Below are positions 53,759 to 64,000 of a stretch of 64,000 nucleotides of DNA, one piece after another (the stretch's first letter is position 1; each line of letters starts with the position of its first letter). This stretch comes from Musa acuminata AAA Group (lineage: Eukaryota > Streptophyta > Magnoliopsida > Zingiberales > Musaceae), in contig NC_088355.1 of assembly GCF_036884655.1 (NCBI RefSeq), positions 18,790,501-18,854,500 on the forward strand, in the 5' to 3' direction. The notes beneath the pieces are model-generated. The model was not told where the DNA came from. It made no database searches and saw nothing but the letters and a program-made list of their open reading frames with translations. The position numbers and the translations under genes are program-made.

Positions 53759-56051
53759 TGTTAGGATCGAGAGCACTAAGAGGGGGGGGGTGAATTAGTG
53801 CAGCGGAAATCTTACAGCGATTTTAAAAACGAAAGCTGCGTTCGTCCGATAAAAAACGATTTCGATATAAAAGCAGAATCACAGTGCAGTTTACGTCTAA
53901 GCGCAGTTTTGCGTCTAAGCGCAGTTTGCGTCTAAACACAGTTTGCGTCTAAGCGCAGTTTGCGTCTAAGCACAGTTTGCGTCTAAGCGCAGTTTGCGTC
54001 TAAACTCAATTTTACGTCAAAACGCAGTTTTACGTCCAAACGCAGTTTTACGTCTAAACGTAGTTTTACGTCTAAACGCAGTTTTGCGTCTAAACGCAGT
54101 TTTACGTCTAAACGCAGTTTTACGTCTAAACGCAGTTTTACGTCTAAACGCAGTTTTGCGTCTAAACGCAGTTTTACGTCTAAACGTAATTTTATGTCTA
54201 AATGTAGTTTTGCGTCTAAAAGCAGTTTTGAACCTTGAAAAGCGTTTTACGTAGAAAGCAATTTGCAGTTATAAATGGAATCCGAATGTAAGCGTAAACT
54301 GCAGTGTGAAGATCGTACGAAAACACGATTTATGTTTGAATGCAGAGTCTGAAAGATCAGAGCTTAGAAACTCGTTCGTAAAGGCGCAGAGGGCAGTAGC
54401 AATGCAGGAGGTTTGCAGTAATGATAAAGTGCTTAAGGTAAAAGAAAACTAGAGATTTAGAGTGGTTCGGTCAGTCTTGACCTACTCCACTTTTGGCTTC
54501 CTCCTCCGACGAGGTCACCGACGTCAACTAGCTGCCTTCCTTCAATGGGTGAAGGCTAACTGCCCTTTTACAGTTTCTCTCCTTTTGATAGGCTCAGGAG
54601 ACAACCTTTACAGATCCTTTCTCTCCTCTCTTTACAACTCAAGACTTGAAGAACAGAAGGAGGAGAACTTTAGGACTTTACACAAATTTGAGCTCTTAGA
54701 ATCACTGAAAAGATCAAGAATTCGGTGTGGATCTGTATCCTTTCAGTGTTGAATGGGTGGGATATTTATAGGCCCCAACCCAATTCAAATTTGGAGCTCA
54801 AAACGATCAAATCCCGGAATTCCGGGATCAGGCGGTTGCACCTCTTGACTGGAGAGGTGGCACCGCCTGGCAGAGCTCGAAGACTGAGCTCAGGCGATTG
54901 CACCTCTCTGCCAGAGCTCGAAGACTGAGCTCGGTGGTTGCACCGCCTGGCAGAGCTCGAAGACTGAGCTCGGTGGTTGCATCACCTGGCAGAGCTCGAA
55001 ACTGAGCTCAGGCTGATGCACCTCTCTGCCAGAGCTCGAAACTTGAGCTCTGGCGGTGCTACCTCTTGACAGAGGAGGTTGCACCGCCCAGTCTCGCTTG
55101 GAGACTGAGCCCTGGGCGGTTGCACCGCCCAGTCTCGCTGGGAGACATAGCCTGGGCGGTTGCACCTCCTGGCCTAGGCGGTTGCACCGCCTGGTGCAAT
55201 CAGGGTCCGAATGGTTCGCTCCATTCAGCCCAATTTGAATCTTTTCAGGGGCCCAATTGCCCCAAGATTAAGCTAATGGGATCACCTCCCATTTTCAAGC
55301 TTAATCATCATGCTAACTACGATTAACTCTAAGACAACTTCTGCAGCTATGCTCCGATGCGTCAATCGCTTCTTCCGGCGAGTTTCCGGCGAACTTCCGA
55401 CGATCATCCGATAAACCCTCGGTGATCCTTCTGCGGACATCCGGCATACTCCTGGACTTTGCGACGATCCACTTGGCGAGTTCCGACGAGCTTCGCTTGG
55501 CAAGCTTCTGGACTTCTCGGATCTGTTCTCGCTGAACCTCCGACGACCGTCCGAACTTCCGTCGAACTCTCGAACTCCCAACGTGATCATGATCTTGACT
55601 CCGGCGCAACACCTGCTGCTTGTCTTACTCTCATCGTAGTTAATCCTGCATACTTAAAACAAAACTTCGATCGAGACAATTAATCCTAAGCAATTAACCA
55701 AGTTGTCCGATATATCATTGGTCCCTCGACGCTTCGTCCGATTCTTCGGCGCATCGTCCTCTTCTGCAGCCTATTGTCCAATCGGCCAGTTGACTCCGCA
55801 ACTCCGATATCCTTGGCACAATACCCGCTCTTCGTGGCCCGATGCCCGATTCCATGGCCCGAAGCCTTCTGTCGATACGTCGACCGATCCACCGGCCCGA
55901 CGTCCAATCTTCTGAAATGTTCCTTCGGCACAACATGATTTTCCTGCTTTAATTGTCTCATCCTGATCGAAGCATCCTGCGTCACTCAAAACGCAGATTA
56001 AATCATAAACATATATCAAGTAGTTTCATCATCAAAATACGAGATTCAACA
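53759..56051 (-). repeat. K 5' LTR
   Basis: 2293 bp, TATTTATA at 54763-54770, ACGT array about 53886-54225. Pairs with 48121-50456. Confidence 0.93.
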
Positions 56052-56062
56052 TATCTGTGACA

Positions 56063-57780
56063 AGATGTCATGGGTGGTAGGTGGTAGCGCCACCCAGCCA
56101 ATGGTGCCACCGCCCGCAACCTGCCCCTTTATAAATCCAAGCTAGGGCCGGTTGTAGAACCGACCCCAACTCATTCTCCACTCCCCCAAACATCTCTAAA
56201 CCTTCTTTGAACTTCAATCTCTCCCTCTAGCTACCCAACAAATTCCCTATTTCCTACTAGATTACGGATCAATCTCCTATATCCTCTTGAAGATCACAAC
56301 TAAGGTATTCTCTAAATGGCATTGATTTCTCTTTTATATTATCTACTCTTACTCAGTATCTATCTTCATAATGTCTTTATGGGTTCTAGAAGATCCTCTA
56401 GGGACAAAGGGAAGAGGAGATTAGAAGAAAATTATGACTCCCTACTTTTTGATTCTAATCAACATGCTCTAAAATTTTCTTCCATAGAGTTTAGACATGT
56501 TCATAAGGGGAAATATGTTGATTTAGATGAATTAATTGATTTAGAACCTATTCAATGGTTTTGCTAATCTAGACATTCTCTCAATTCTTCAAATTAGTGA
56601 ACATATTTACCCTAGACTTGTTAGGCTATTTTACAACAATTTATATGTTGATGAAGAAGAAAGGGTATCTACCTATCTATTAAGACATCATATATCCATT
56701 ACAGATAGATCAATTTGCGACATCATAGGAATCCCGGTAAAAGAAAGAGGGTGTCATTTTAGAGGATAATGAGATGATGAAACAGTTGGGACCACATACG
56801 TTGATGCCTTAGGAACAATTTTTGGCAATCCTAACTTAATGATACTTCCAAAAAGCTGTGAACATTTACTACCTTGAAGCACTAAAATACTTCATCACAT
56901 CTTGATAAGTGTCATTCTCCCAAAGCAATATCATCATGATGAAGTAAGCCAAATGGAACTATATACCATGTATTGGATCATGAAGGGATATAACAATTGT
57001 TTTGGTTACCTAATCTAACAAAACATGATTGAAATATCAAAAAAAGACATGATACTTCCATATGGTGGTTTAATCATAAGAATACTCCATGCCTATGATA
57101 TTGTCATTCCACCCGACGAAGAAGTTATAAAACTAGATAGATTTAGTATCATAAATAAAAATCTACTTCGATAGATAAAATATACATTGAGAAATGGTAT
57201 GTGGATTATACTACCTAGAAGAACCGATCCCCCCCAACTTGAACCAGAACCTAAAACACCAATTTTTAGGGGTAATCTATCTCCTCCAACTGGTCCCTTT
57301 GAGGAATCACCTCCAGTAGAGCAAGCACCTCCTTCATCTATCAAAGACATAGGGATTCGGATGGATCATTTTGAATAATGACAAGATCTACTTGAATAAT
57401 GCCAAGATAAAATCTTAACTGAGTTGTAGTAGGTTCACCGATAGTTTAATACATTGTTTAGACATTTTAACTTTCCACTACCTGAATAAGCTGTGTATGT
57501 ATTTGGGAAAAGTGGACACAATTCCTCTTTGTTATGTTGTAATACTATGTTGTTTACCTTAATGTTGTAAACTTAAAATGCTACTCACTTTGATGATCGC
57601 AATGCTATGCTTTTATGCTATTTACTTTGATAGTAAAATTCTGTGCTAACTACCTTGATGGTTAAATTCTAAGCTTACATTAATTAATATATCACTCTAA
57701 GAATTAAACTTGATATATCTTTTGAATGGATAAAGTCCTTGATATATTTAACTATTGGTATCAACGACTTGATGAGCATT
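56063..57780 (+). other. Region between J and G2: decayed transposon-protein locus with a TATA box
   Basis: A plausible promoter TTATAAAT is at 56129-56136, followed by a pyrimidine-rich leader and the ORF remnant described separately. After 57378 the sequence is AT-rich with a diverged repeat 'aatgctatg...ttactttgatgg' (57545-57665) and no further coding sequence. Confidence 0.6.
56316..57378 (+). pseudogene. Decayed plant transposon-associated protein (PF20167-like or Athila-gag-like)
   Basis: An open frame of 83 codons from 56316 contains MGSRRSSRDKGKRRLEENYD (from Met 56379) and 'FRHVHKGKYVDLDELIDLEP'. After a frameshift near 56560 it continues as 'LDILSILQISEHIYPRLVRL', 'FYNNLYVDEEERVSTYLLRH' and 'SICDIIGIPVKERG'. 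It then continues past stops to 'IPPDEEVIKLDRFSIINKNL' and a Pro-rich end (57235-57330). The 'YPRLVRLFYNNL...IIGIP' pattern resembles the plant transposon protein domain found near many retro- and DNA transposons. The exact family is uncertain. It is broken by at least one shift and several stops. Confidence 0.5.
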
Positions 57781-58174
57781 TGTTAGGACTCTAGCTTAGA
57801 GAGTCCTAATTGAGAGAGACATTCATATAAAACTGTTATGACTCTAGCTAGGAGAGTCCTAATTGAGAGGGGCATTCATGTTGTAGGTGTTTTCTTAGAG
57901 AAGAATTAGGAGTTGTAAGGGAATAGGAGTCTTGACTAGGAGTCCTATTAGGAGTTGGTTAGAAGTAAGAGTCTTAAGTAGAAGTCCTATTAGGAGTTAG
58001 GGTTTAAAAGCCCTATAAATAGCCATGTATTCCTTCTCTTTTCTTAAGCAATAGATGAATATTTTCTACAGCATTTGAGCAGCAACTTGGAGGGAGGAAC
58101 CCCTATAGAGTTCCAAGGAGGCCGATCCCCTAAAGAGATCAACCCCAAGTTTAGAATCTGCAAGGGTTCTAACA
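57781..58174 (+). repeat. G2 5' LTR with duplicated start and a deletion
   Basis: The first ~53 bases (TGTTAGGACTCTAGC...) recur at 57834 as TGTTATGACTCTAGC. The segment with 'cctacctaagccgac' found in G is missing after 57883. TATAAATA is at 58014-58021. Confidence 0.85.
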
Positions 58175-59508
58175 CTTGGTATTAGAGCAGCGTTCTTGGC
58201 ATCTCGCTGCCCTTCCACCACCATCCATCAGCCCTCCACAACTGCCCAAAGCAATTCCCACAATTGCTTAAAAGATCGTCGCCGAATTCCGCCATCATCT
58301 CCACCACCGTGGATCATCCTTTGATCTCCCCGTGAATTGCAACAGGTTCTGGTTTCCTACCTTACTACTGCTGCAATTTAGTTATCCTTATTCGAAAATC
58401 CAAAAAAAAAACTGTTCCTATATTGCTGCATAAACCTTTCGTCATAAAGTTTTCATCTCTACGACGAAAGATACATTGCATAATTCCAGCCGCATAGTAC
58501 CATTTGTTTGATCTTGTTATTATGCTTTTTCTATCCAAATTTCTATGAAATTTTTATGATATCTTTGACAATTCCTAACAGCAGATTTCCCTTTGGTTTT
58601 GTCAAAAAATTCTCAATATAAACCATTGATCTTTTATGTCAAATTTGCTGAACTTAAAAATCTGCACTGTAAAATTTCAGCCGCATAGCACTGTTTGTTT
58701 AATCTTGATACTATATTGTTTCTATCCAAATCTCCATGAAATTTTTATGATAGCTTTGACTCTTCTTATCAGTAGATTTCCCTTTGGTTTTATCAAAAAT
58801 TTCTCAATATAAACCACTAATCTTTTACGTCCAATCTGTTATACCTAAAAATCTGTGCTGCAGAAAATTTCAGCCGCATATTGTTGCCTTAACCCATCTA
58901 TTTGTAATCTTTTTTGAATGAAATTTCTTATACACTTCATAGATCATCTTGGCTTCCATCTAAAATTGATCTATCAAGAAATTCATCTATAAAAATGATT
59001 TTATGTTGGTGCAAATTTTCATCGTAGCCCGCTGAAATTTTTCGACAAGAATTATGCAATCGCAAATTGCACCAATTTCCTTGCTGTTATACTGCCGAAA
59101 TTTTCTTGATTAAATTAGATATACTTGCTGTCATATAAACTGTAATTTTGCTATCAATTCCCTCCTCAATTCTCTCAAGTTTTTGGTGGAAATTACGTAG
59201 AGAAACCATTGTTTCTTCGACGACAATTCTACTCTTACAAGACAGCACATACTTGCTGCAACTTCCACTGATTTCTATCAAACCTTTGCTACCATCTACC
59301 ATAGATCCAAAACATTCATCCATAGCCCTAAAACTCTACTAAACCACACCCTCAAACTGCACCCAAAACAGCCACAAAACAAGCCGAAATCGTAGCCTAC
59401 ATCCATCGATCCACCAATCATTTCGACCATCACTTCTCTCAACTATACATGCCTTTAACCTGACAACAAAAGAGAGATCTTAACATCATAGATTTGGAGG
59501 CATATACT

Positions 59509-60289
59509 ATGGCATCTAAGGAGGCAATCAATGCTAAATTCGAAGCCTTAGAGGCACGAATGGAGGATAAGATTCGGACGCTCTTTACCGAACTCAGATT
59601 GGGCCGACCAGCCAGAAAAAATCATATCACGGAGAGAGCTTTGCCCAATCGCACTAGGCTCGAAGAGATGAGTTCCAAGGGAGGGGAGGTTCTGGTTGGC
59701 TTGTCGCAGAAGATGTGTTGAATTTTGATTGTAGTGATTCGTTCAGATTATAGTTAACGATCCCATGGTTAAGGCAGGTCGAGTAAGTTTGTGTGGTTTG
59801 ATTTAGCGATTGGTTCTCTTCATCATATTGATGTGTATCAGATCGGACGATAACGTCGTTCATGAAATAATAATCATCGTTCATCATCACCCATCAACGT
59901 GCTTGTCATCTTGGTATCGCCTTTCCTCACGAGCATTCAACACAATGACATAGTAACTGACAATGGGTGAGAGGATGAAATGTGCACAGGCCAACTACAA
60001 ACTCCTTGCTTTAGATGTGCCACGTTTTGCATGGAGGAAATTAATCACCCTACCAGCAGCGATATTTTCAGTACCACAAAACCGCGGATGCATCTATGCT
60101 GAAAATTGCAGCTATACATCTTGAAGGGGATGCTATATAGTGGTTTGACTGGTTTGAACATACTTATGGAGTCCTTTCATGGTAACAATTCAAAGACGGA
60201 ATGCTGATCCGCTTCAGACCAACCGATTACGAGAATATTGATGGACAACTAGTAAAGATCCAACAAACTTCCACCATTCAGGAGTACCA
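59509..60289 (+). pseudogene. gag: G2 gag, interrupted by a 365-bp foreign segment
   Basis: MASKEAINAKFEALEARMED from 59509 continues to 'NRTRLEEMSSKGG', further than in G, which has a stop at LFT. From about 59693 the sequence is unrelated up to about 60057. The Gag frame then resumes at 'RYFQYHKTADAS'-type sequence, with TAG for Trp at about 60138. H cuts it at IQEY. Confidence 0.8.
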
Positions 60290-61777
60290 TGTTGAATCTC
60301 GTATTTTGATGATGAAACTACTTGATATATGTTTATGATTTAATATGCGTTTTGTGTGACGTAGGATGCTTCGATCAGGATGAGACAATTAAAGCAAGAA
60401 AATCATATTGTGCCGAAGGAACATGTCAGAAGATTGGACGTCGGGCCGGTGGATCGGTCGACGTATCGACAGAAGGCTTCGGGCCGTGGAATTGGGCATC
60501 GGGCCAAGAAGAGCGGGTGCAACCTCTCCAGTCAGGAGGTGCAACCGCCTGATCCCGGAATTCCGGGATTTGATCGTTTTGAGCTCCAAATTTGAACTGG
60601 GTTGGGGCCTATAAATACCCCACCCATTCAGCACAGAAAGAGCAACTGATCCACACCGAATTCTTGATCTTTTCAGTGATTCTAAGAGCTCAAATTTGTG
60701 TAAAGTCCAAAAGTTCTCCTCTTTTCTATTCTTCAAGTCTTGAGTTGTAAAGAGAGGAGAGAAAGGATCTGTAAGGGTTGTCTCCTGAGCCCGTCAAAAG
60801 GAGAGAAACTGAAAAAGGGCAGTTGGCCTTCGCCCATTGAAGGAAGGCACCTAGTTGACGTCGGTGACCTCGTCGTCGGAGAAAGCCAAAAGTGGAGTAG
60901 GTCAAGACTGACCGAACCACTCTAAATCTCTGGTTTGCTTTTATTTCGAGTACCTTATAATTACTGCAAACCTCCTACATAACTACTGCTCTCTGCGCCT
61001 TTACGAACAAGTTCTAAGTGCTGATCTTTCCGAATCTGGATTCGGACGTCAATAGGTGTTTTCGTACGATCTTTACATTGCAGCTTACATTTACGTCTTG
61101 AATCTGTTTATAACTGCGAACTGTCTTCTGCGCTTTTACGAACGAGATTCCTTGCAGTTTACATTCACATTTTGATTCTATTTATAACTACAAACTGTCT
61201 TCTGCAATTTTACGAACGAGTTTCAACATTTAGACGTAAAACTGCATTTAGACGTAAATCGGCTTTCCTCGCACAATCATCAGATTTCAGTTTACGTTTA
61301 TGTCTTGATTTCAACTGCATACTGCCTTCTGCGAGTATACAAACGAGTTTCAAAGTTCAGACGTAAATCTGCGTTTAGATGTAAATCTGCGTTTAGACGT
61401 AAATATGCTTTCTGCAGATTACTTTTTGAGCTGTACAATAGCAGCACATTGTCTTTATACTTCTGCTTAAACTGCGCTTAGACGCAAACTGTGTTTAGAC
61501 GCAATCTGCGCTTAGACGCAAACTGCGCAATCTACGCTTGGACGCAAACTGCGCTTAGACGCAATCTGAGTTTAGACGCAATCTGCATTTAGACGCAAAC
61601 TGTGTTTAGACGCTAACTGTGTTTACACGTAAACTGCACTTAATCATAAGTAATCTTAGAATCGGCTTTTGCATCAAAATAGTTTTTATCGACCGAACGC
61701 AGCTTTCGTTTTTAATCGCTGAAAGATTTTCGCTGCACTAATTCAGCCCCCCCCTCTTAGTGCACTCGATCCTAACA
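60290..61777 (+). repeat. H 5' LTR with a large U3 deletion
   Basis: 1488 bp against about 2.3 kb in K. At about 60518 'ccaagaagagcggg' is joined to 'tgcaacctctcc', skipping about 0.9 kb of U3 including most of the minisatellite. TATAAATA is at 60610-60617. A shorter ACGT array is at 61350-61640. Confidence 0.88.
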
Positions 61778-61779
61778 AT

Positions 61780-61791
61780 TGGTATCAGAGC
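61780..61791 (+). other. H primer-binding site
   Basis: TGGTATCAGAGC, two bases after the LTR end. Confidence 0.93.
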
Positions 61792-61826
61792 GGGGTATTC
61801 TCATTTTAGATTTACACCTGAGAGAA

Positions 61827-62837
61827 ATGGCTCTTCAAGAGGGCTTTTCGGTCTTTCGTCCACCGTTGTTTAATGGATTGGACTACACTTATTGGAAAAC
61901 TCGAATGAGAGTTTTCTTGATTTCTACGAATTTAGACTTATGGAGTATCATTGAAAACGGTTTTCAACTTCCCTCCAAACCGATGAACGAATGGTCGGAT
62001 TTGGAGAAGAAGAATTTTTCTTTAAACGCAAAGGCTATGAATGCCTTATTTTGCGCATTGGACAAAAATGAGTTCAATCGGATTTTTACGTGTGAAACGA
62101 CTTTTGACATTTGGCAAATTCTTGAAATCACGCACGAGGGAACTAGTAGAGTCAAAAACTCGAAAGTTAACTTTTTATTGCATGATTTTGAGCTTTTTCA
62201 TATGAAACCAAGCGAAACCGTTGTTGACATGTACACCCGTTTTACGGATGTCGTCAATGGTTTAAAATCACTTGGTAAAAGCTTTTCGGATTTTGAACTC
62301 GTTAACAAAGTTTTGCGTTCACTTTCTAAAACTTGGGATTCAAAAGTAACTGCTATTCAAGAATCGAAAAACCTAAACAACTTACCACTTGAAGAACTAA
62401 TTGGTTCAATGATGACATATGAAATGGTGCACAATGCACATGATGAACATGTTGAACACAATCACCTTCCAAAGAACAGGAAGGATTTGGAACTCTGGAC
62501 AAATGAATGCCACTTGAGCGATGACTCAAGTGATGAGGACAATGATGAACAATCCAACCTTCCAAAGAACAGGAAGGATTTGGGACATAGAACATTTGAA
62601 GACCACTCGAGCATAAGCTCAAGTGATGGTGAACTTAAACTACAAATGAAACGAAAATTAAAAAGCAAAAAGAATGGAACTACTTGCTTTAAACGCAAGA
62701 AGAAGAACAAAAATTGGGATGAATCGAGCTCCTCTGAAGACGAGAAAGTCAACAAAAGTGAGGCGGCAAACTACACCTTACTAACCTACGACATTGAGGT
62801 AATTAAAATGCCTTTGGTTTATTTTAAAATTACTTGA
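61827..62837 (+). CDS. gag: H gag without zinc knuckle, 336 aa
   Basis: ATG 61827 is the start matching K; a frame extending upstream to 61779 has no ATG and runs through the primer site. Same length as K Gag, with a small number of substitutions (for example IFTCETT for ISTCETA). It has the doubled 'LPKNRKDL' block and the Lys-rich substitute for the zinc knuckle, and ends YDIE-VIKMPLVYFKIT. The open frame in two copies suggests the protein is, or recently was, made. Confidence 0.9.
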   Translation: MALQEGFSVFRPPLFNGLDYTYWKTRMRVFLISTNLDLWSIIENGFQLPSKPMNEWSDLEKKNFSLNAKAMNALFCALDKNEFNRIFTCETTFDIWQILEITHEGTSRVKNSKVNFLLHDFELFHMKPSETVVDMYTRFTDVVNGLKSLGKSFSDFELVNKVLRSLSKTWDSKVTAIQESKNLNNLPLEELIGSMMTYEMVHNAHDEHVEHNHLPKNRKDLELWTNECHLSDDSSDEDNDEQSNLPKNRKDLGHRTFEDHSSISSSDGELKLQMKRKLKSKKNGTTCFKRKKKNKNWDESSSSEDEKVNKSEAANYTLLTYDIEVIKMPLVYFKIT

Positions 62838-62866
62838 TGCTTTCATGATATATTTTCTTTTTTTAG
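62799..62866 (+). promoter_or_regulatory. Donor-like site at the end of H gag with possible acceptor
   Basis: GACATTGAG|GTAATT at 62790-62804 and TTCTTTTTTTAG ending at 62866, as in K (68 bases here). The acceptor is speculative. Confidence 0.35.
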
Positions 62867-64000
62867 TTTAGAATTAATTTTCTTGAAAATTACATGTTTA
62901 AAAATAAAAATACAAAAATTATGATCATACTGATAATTTCGAAAATGATGATATTGTATATTTTATGATAAACAAACAAAATGATTTTGATCATGGTTAA
63001 GAAGTAATAATGTGTATCATGTTTGATTAACATTGTTGAATGAAATCACGTTGGATTTAAAGTAATGCATAAAGATGTAATATTAAATGGTTATTAACAA
63101 TTTTATGCACGAGACTTTAAGTTATCCATGATCATGAGCTTGTTTGATCTTCTTGATTTAATTTCAAGATCTATAACAAAAATCATGTCTGAATATATGA
63201 AAGTGTTAATTTCATTTTCGGATTCACTTAACAATTGGTATCCTAACAATCTGATTTTCTCATACACTTATGAAAAATATTTTTCTAAAATGGATTTGAT
63301 GAAATGATTCCTGCTTATAAATTCCATCTTGAAATATGAATGATAGTGTTTTTGCTTGCAAAGATTTGTTTCACATTCATATCTCCTATGATTCATGTGC
63401 AGAAAAAGAATTTATAAATCATAATACAATGAGATTTCTTATGCAAAAATAAAGTGCTTTTGTGATTATGTGCTAAAGAGAATAATTATTAAAATCATGA
63501 TCTTGGTAATTATAACATGAAGCTCTTTATAAATCAAGATCGTTCATTATGCTCCCTACATTTATCAAAAAGGAGTTCTTCAAATGAAATGCAATTCAAT
63601 GAAGTGTTATATTGATATCTTGAAACTTGGAATATTTTAAAATGTGATCTTGATAAGAATGTTTCAAGTTGCTCTTTGTACTATATCTTTTCGAATGAAT
63701 CCTGAGCCTTGATATCATATATTTCATAATACAAGATTTATTTGCCTTATGTCTTGAACTTTCATGCTTATCTTAATTTGGCATATAAAGACTAAGGCAT
63801 GCTTAGATGAAACAGAATCTCTTAAAAAATGCTTTTCCCATCTGATCGAGATTAATGATTTCATGATATTTTGTGAATCTCGAAATTAATTTTAATGACT
63901 TGATTATGAATTTCAAGTTAATGATTTGATTTGAATATGTTTTATCTAAATCATAATCTTGATCTTGCAAAATTGAAGTCACAAATAATATCTTGTGGTA
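62867..64000 (+). other. H 3' spacer, incomplete
   Basis: AT-rich and non-coding. It contains 'gaatatatgaaagtgttaatttcattttcggattc' (63190-63225), shared with K and in weaker form with A. Confidence 0.8.

Larger units (their letters stand above)
48121..56051 (-). mobile_element. Element K: gag-only, non-autonomous copia element (minus strand)
   Basis: LTRs 48121-50456 (3') and 53759-56051 (5'), perfect target duplication TATCT (48116-48120 and 56052-56056). Primer site 53745-53756, polypurine tract 50458-50470. The 3.3-kb interior holds one 336-codon gag frame and 2.2 kb of non-coding spacer, with no protease, integrase, RT or RNase H. The LTRs are nearly identical to each other, with one indel of about 44 bp near 49500 versus 55120. 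The complete ends and clean target duplication show it transposed, so its enzymes came from another element. H is a second copy of this type. Confidence 0.93.
47682..56062 (-). repeat. J 5' LTR, split by element K
   Basis: 47682-48120 plus 56057-56062, about 445 bp. The ends are TGTCACGGAC and, after K, ATCTGTGACA, so the LTR has the inverted terminal hexamer TGTCAC/GTGACA. The LTR sequence differs from both the copia and the Reina LTRs here. The 3' LTR of J is not in the window or is unrecognisable at 737. Confidence 0.78.
57781..60289 (+). mobile_element. Element G2: second Reina-like copy, 5' part only, cut by H
   Basis: 5' LTR 57781-58174, degenerate primer site 58177-58188 (TGGTATTAGAGC), leader 58190-59508 parallel to that of G, then gag. 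It stops at 60289, where H is inserted (left target copy TACCA 60285-60289). The rest would lie beyond H outside the window. The uninterrupted leader here confirms the E insertion point in G. Confidence 0.88.
60290..64000 (+). mobile_element. Element H: gag-only copia element of the K type, runs off the window
   Basis: 5' LTR 60290-61777, primer site 61780-61791, gag 61827-62837, then non-coding spacer to the end. Gag and spacer match K closely, so H is a second member of the gag-only family, on the plus strand. Its 3' LTR is beyond the window. Confidence 0.9.

Noticed and set aside
59654..59890. Minus-strand ORF of 78 codons in the G2 filler segment
   Set aside because: It starts in filler DNA and ends in gag antisense, with no domain.
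63230..63250. Second 'TTGGTATC-CTAACAA' near a possible LTR end in the H spacer, and its copies at 52285-52315 and 19060-19075
   Set aside because: It looks like a primer-site or LTR-end scrap, but TGGTATC is followed by CTAACA rather than AGAGC, and it lies in spacer shared by A, K and H, so it is not an LTR boundary.

Overview
The window looks like intergenic, heterochromatin-type DNA from a large plant genome, probably a monocot. It is almost entirely LTR retrotransposons inserted into one another, and I see no ordinary host gene, tRNA or rRNA gene. The LTRs, the 12-base primer site for initiator Met-tRNA (TGGTATCAGAGC) and the SIRE/Maximus-type Ty1/copia and Reina-like chromovirus proteins are all plant-specific. 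A banana-family (Musaceae) source is possible, but that is an impression rather than something the sequence proves.

Layout, outermost to innermost. (1) Element J (minus strand, LTR 47682-48120 plus 56057-56062) is an old, apparently non-coding retroelement whose pieces lie at 737-1340, 2986-4580, 38823-38875 and 47470-48120. It was hit by solo LTR F (1341-2980), Reina-like element G (4581-38817), copia element I (38876-47464) and gag-only element K (48121-56051). (2) G (plus strand, 393/394-bp LTRs) contains solo LTR E (5000-7288) and copia element A (10615-37248). (3) A (plus) contains a solo LTR S inside its 5' LTR (11138-13089) and copia element B (minus, 19439-34005). (4) B contains solo LTR D inside its 3' LTR (20104-22675) and C, a 4.56-kb unrelated solo LTR (25178-29738). 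The chain J > G > A > B > C/D is five levels deep. Nearly every insertion is framed by a 5-bp target duplication that I could read directly. At several sites the interrupted protein rejoins in frame when the insert is removed.

Right end. Positions 56063-57780 hold a decayed ORF resembling plant transposon-associated proteins, with its own TATA box. A second Reina-like copy, G2 (57781-60289), follows and is cut by H (60290 to beyond the window), a gag-only element of the same kind as K.

How the genes relate. A, B and I are Gag-Pol copia elements. A and B are broken by stops and frameshifts. I has open gag and pol frames but lacks reverse transcriptase through an in-frame deletion. K and H keep only a Gag without a zinc knuckle. 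The most interesting point is the gag-pol junction. A and I carry a 582-bp segment there, bounded by GAG|GTAACA and TTCTTGTAG|AAA, that encodes a Gag tail ending in UAG. B lacks exactly that segment, so gag and pol are fused in its frame. This fits an intron whose retention gives Gag and whose removal gives Gag-Pol, with B being a copy made from spliced RNA.
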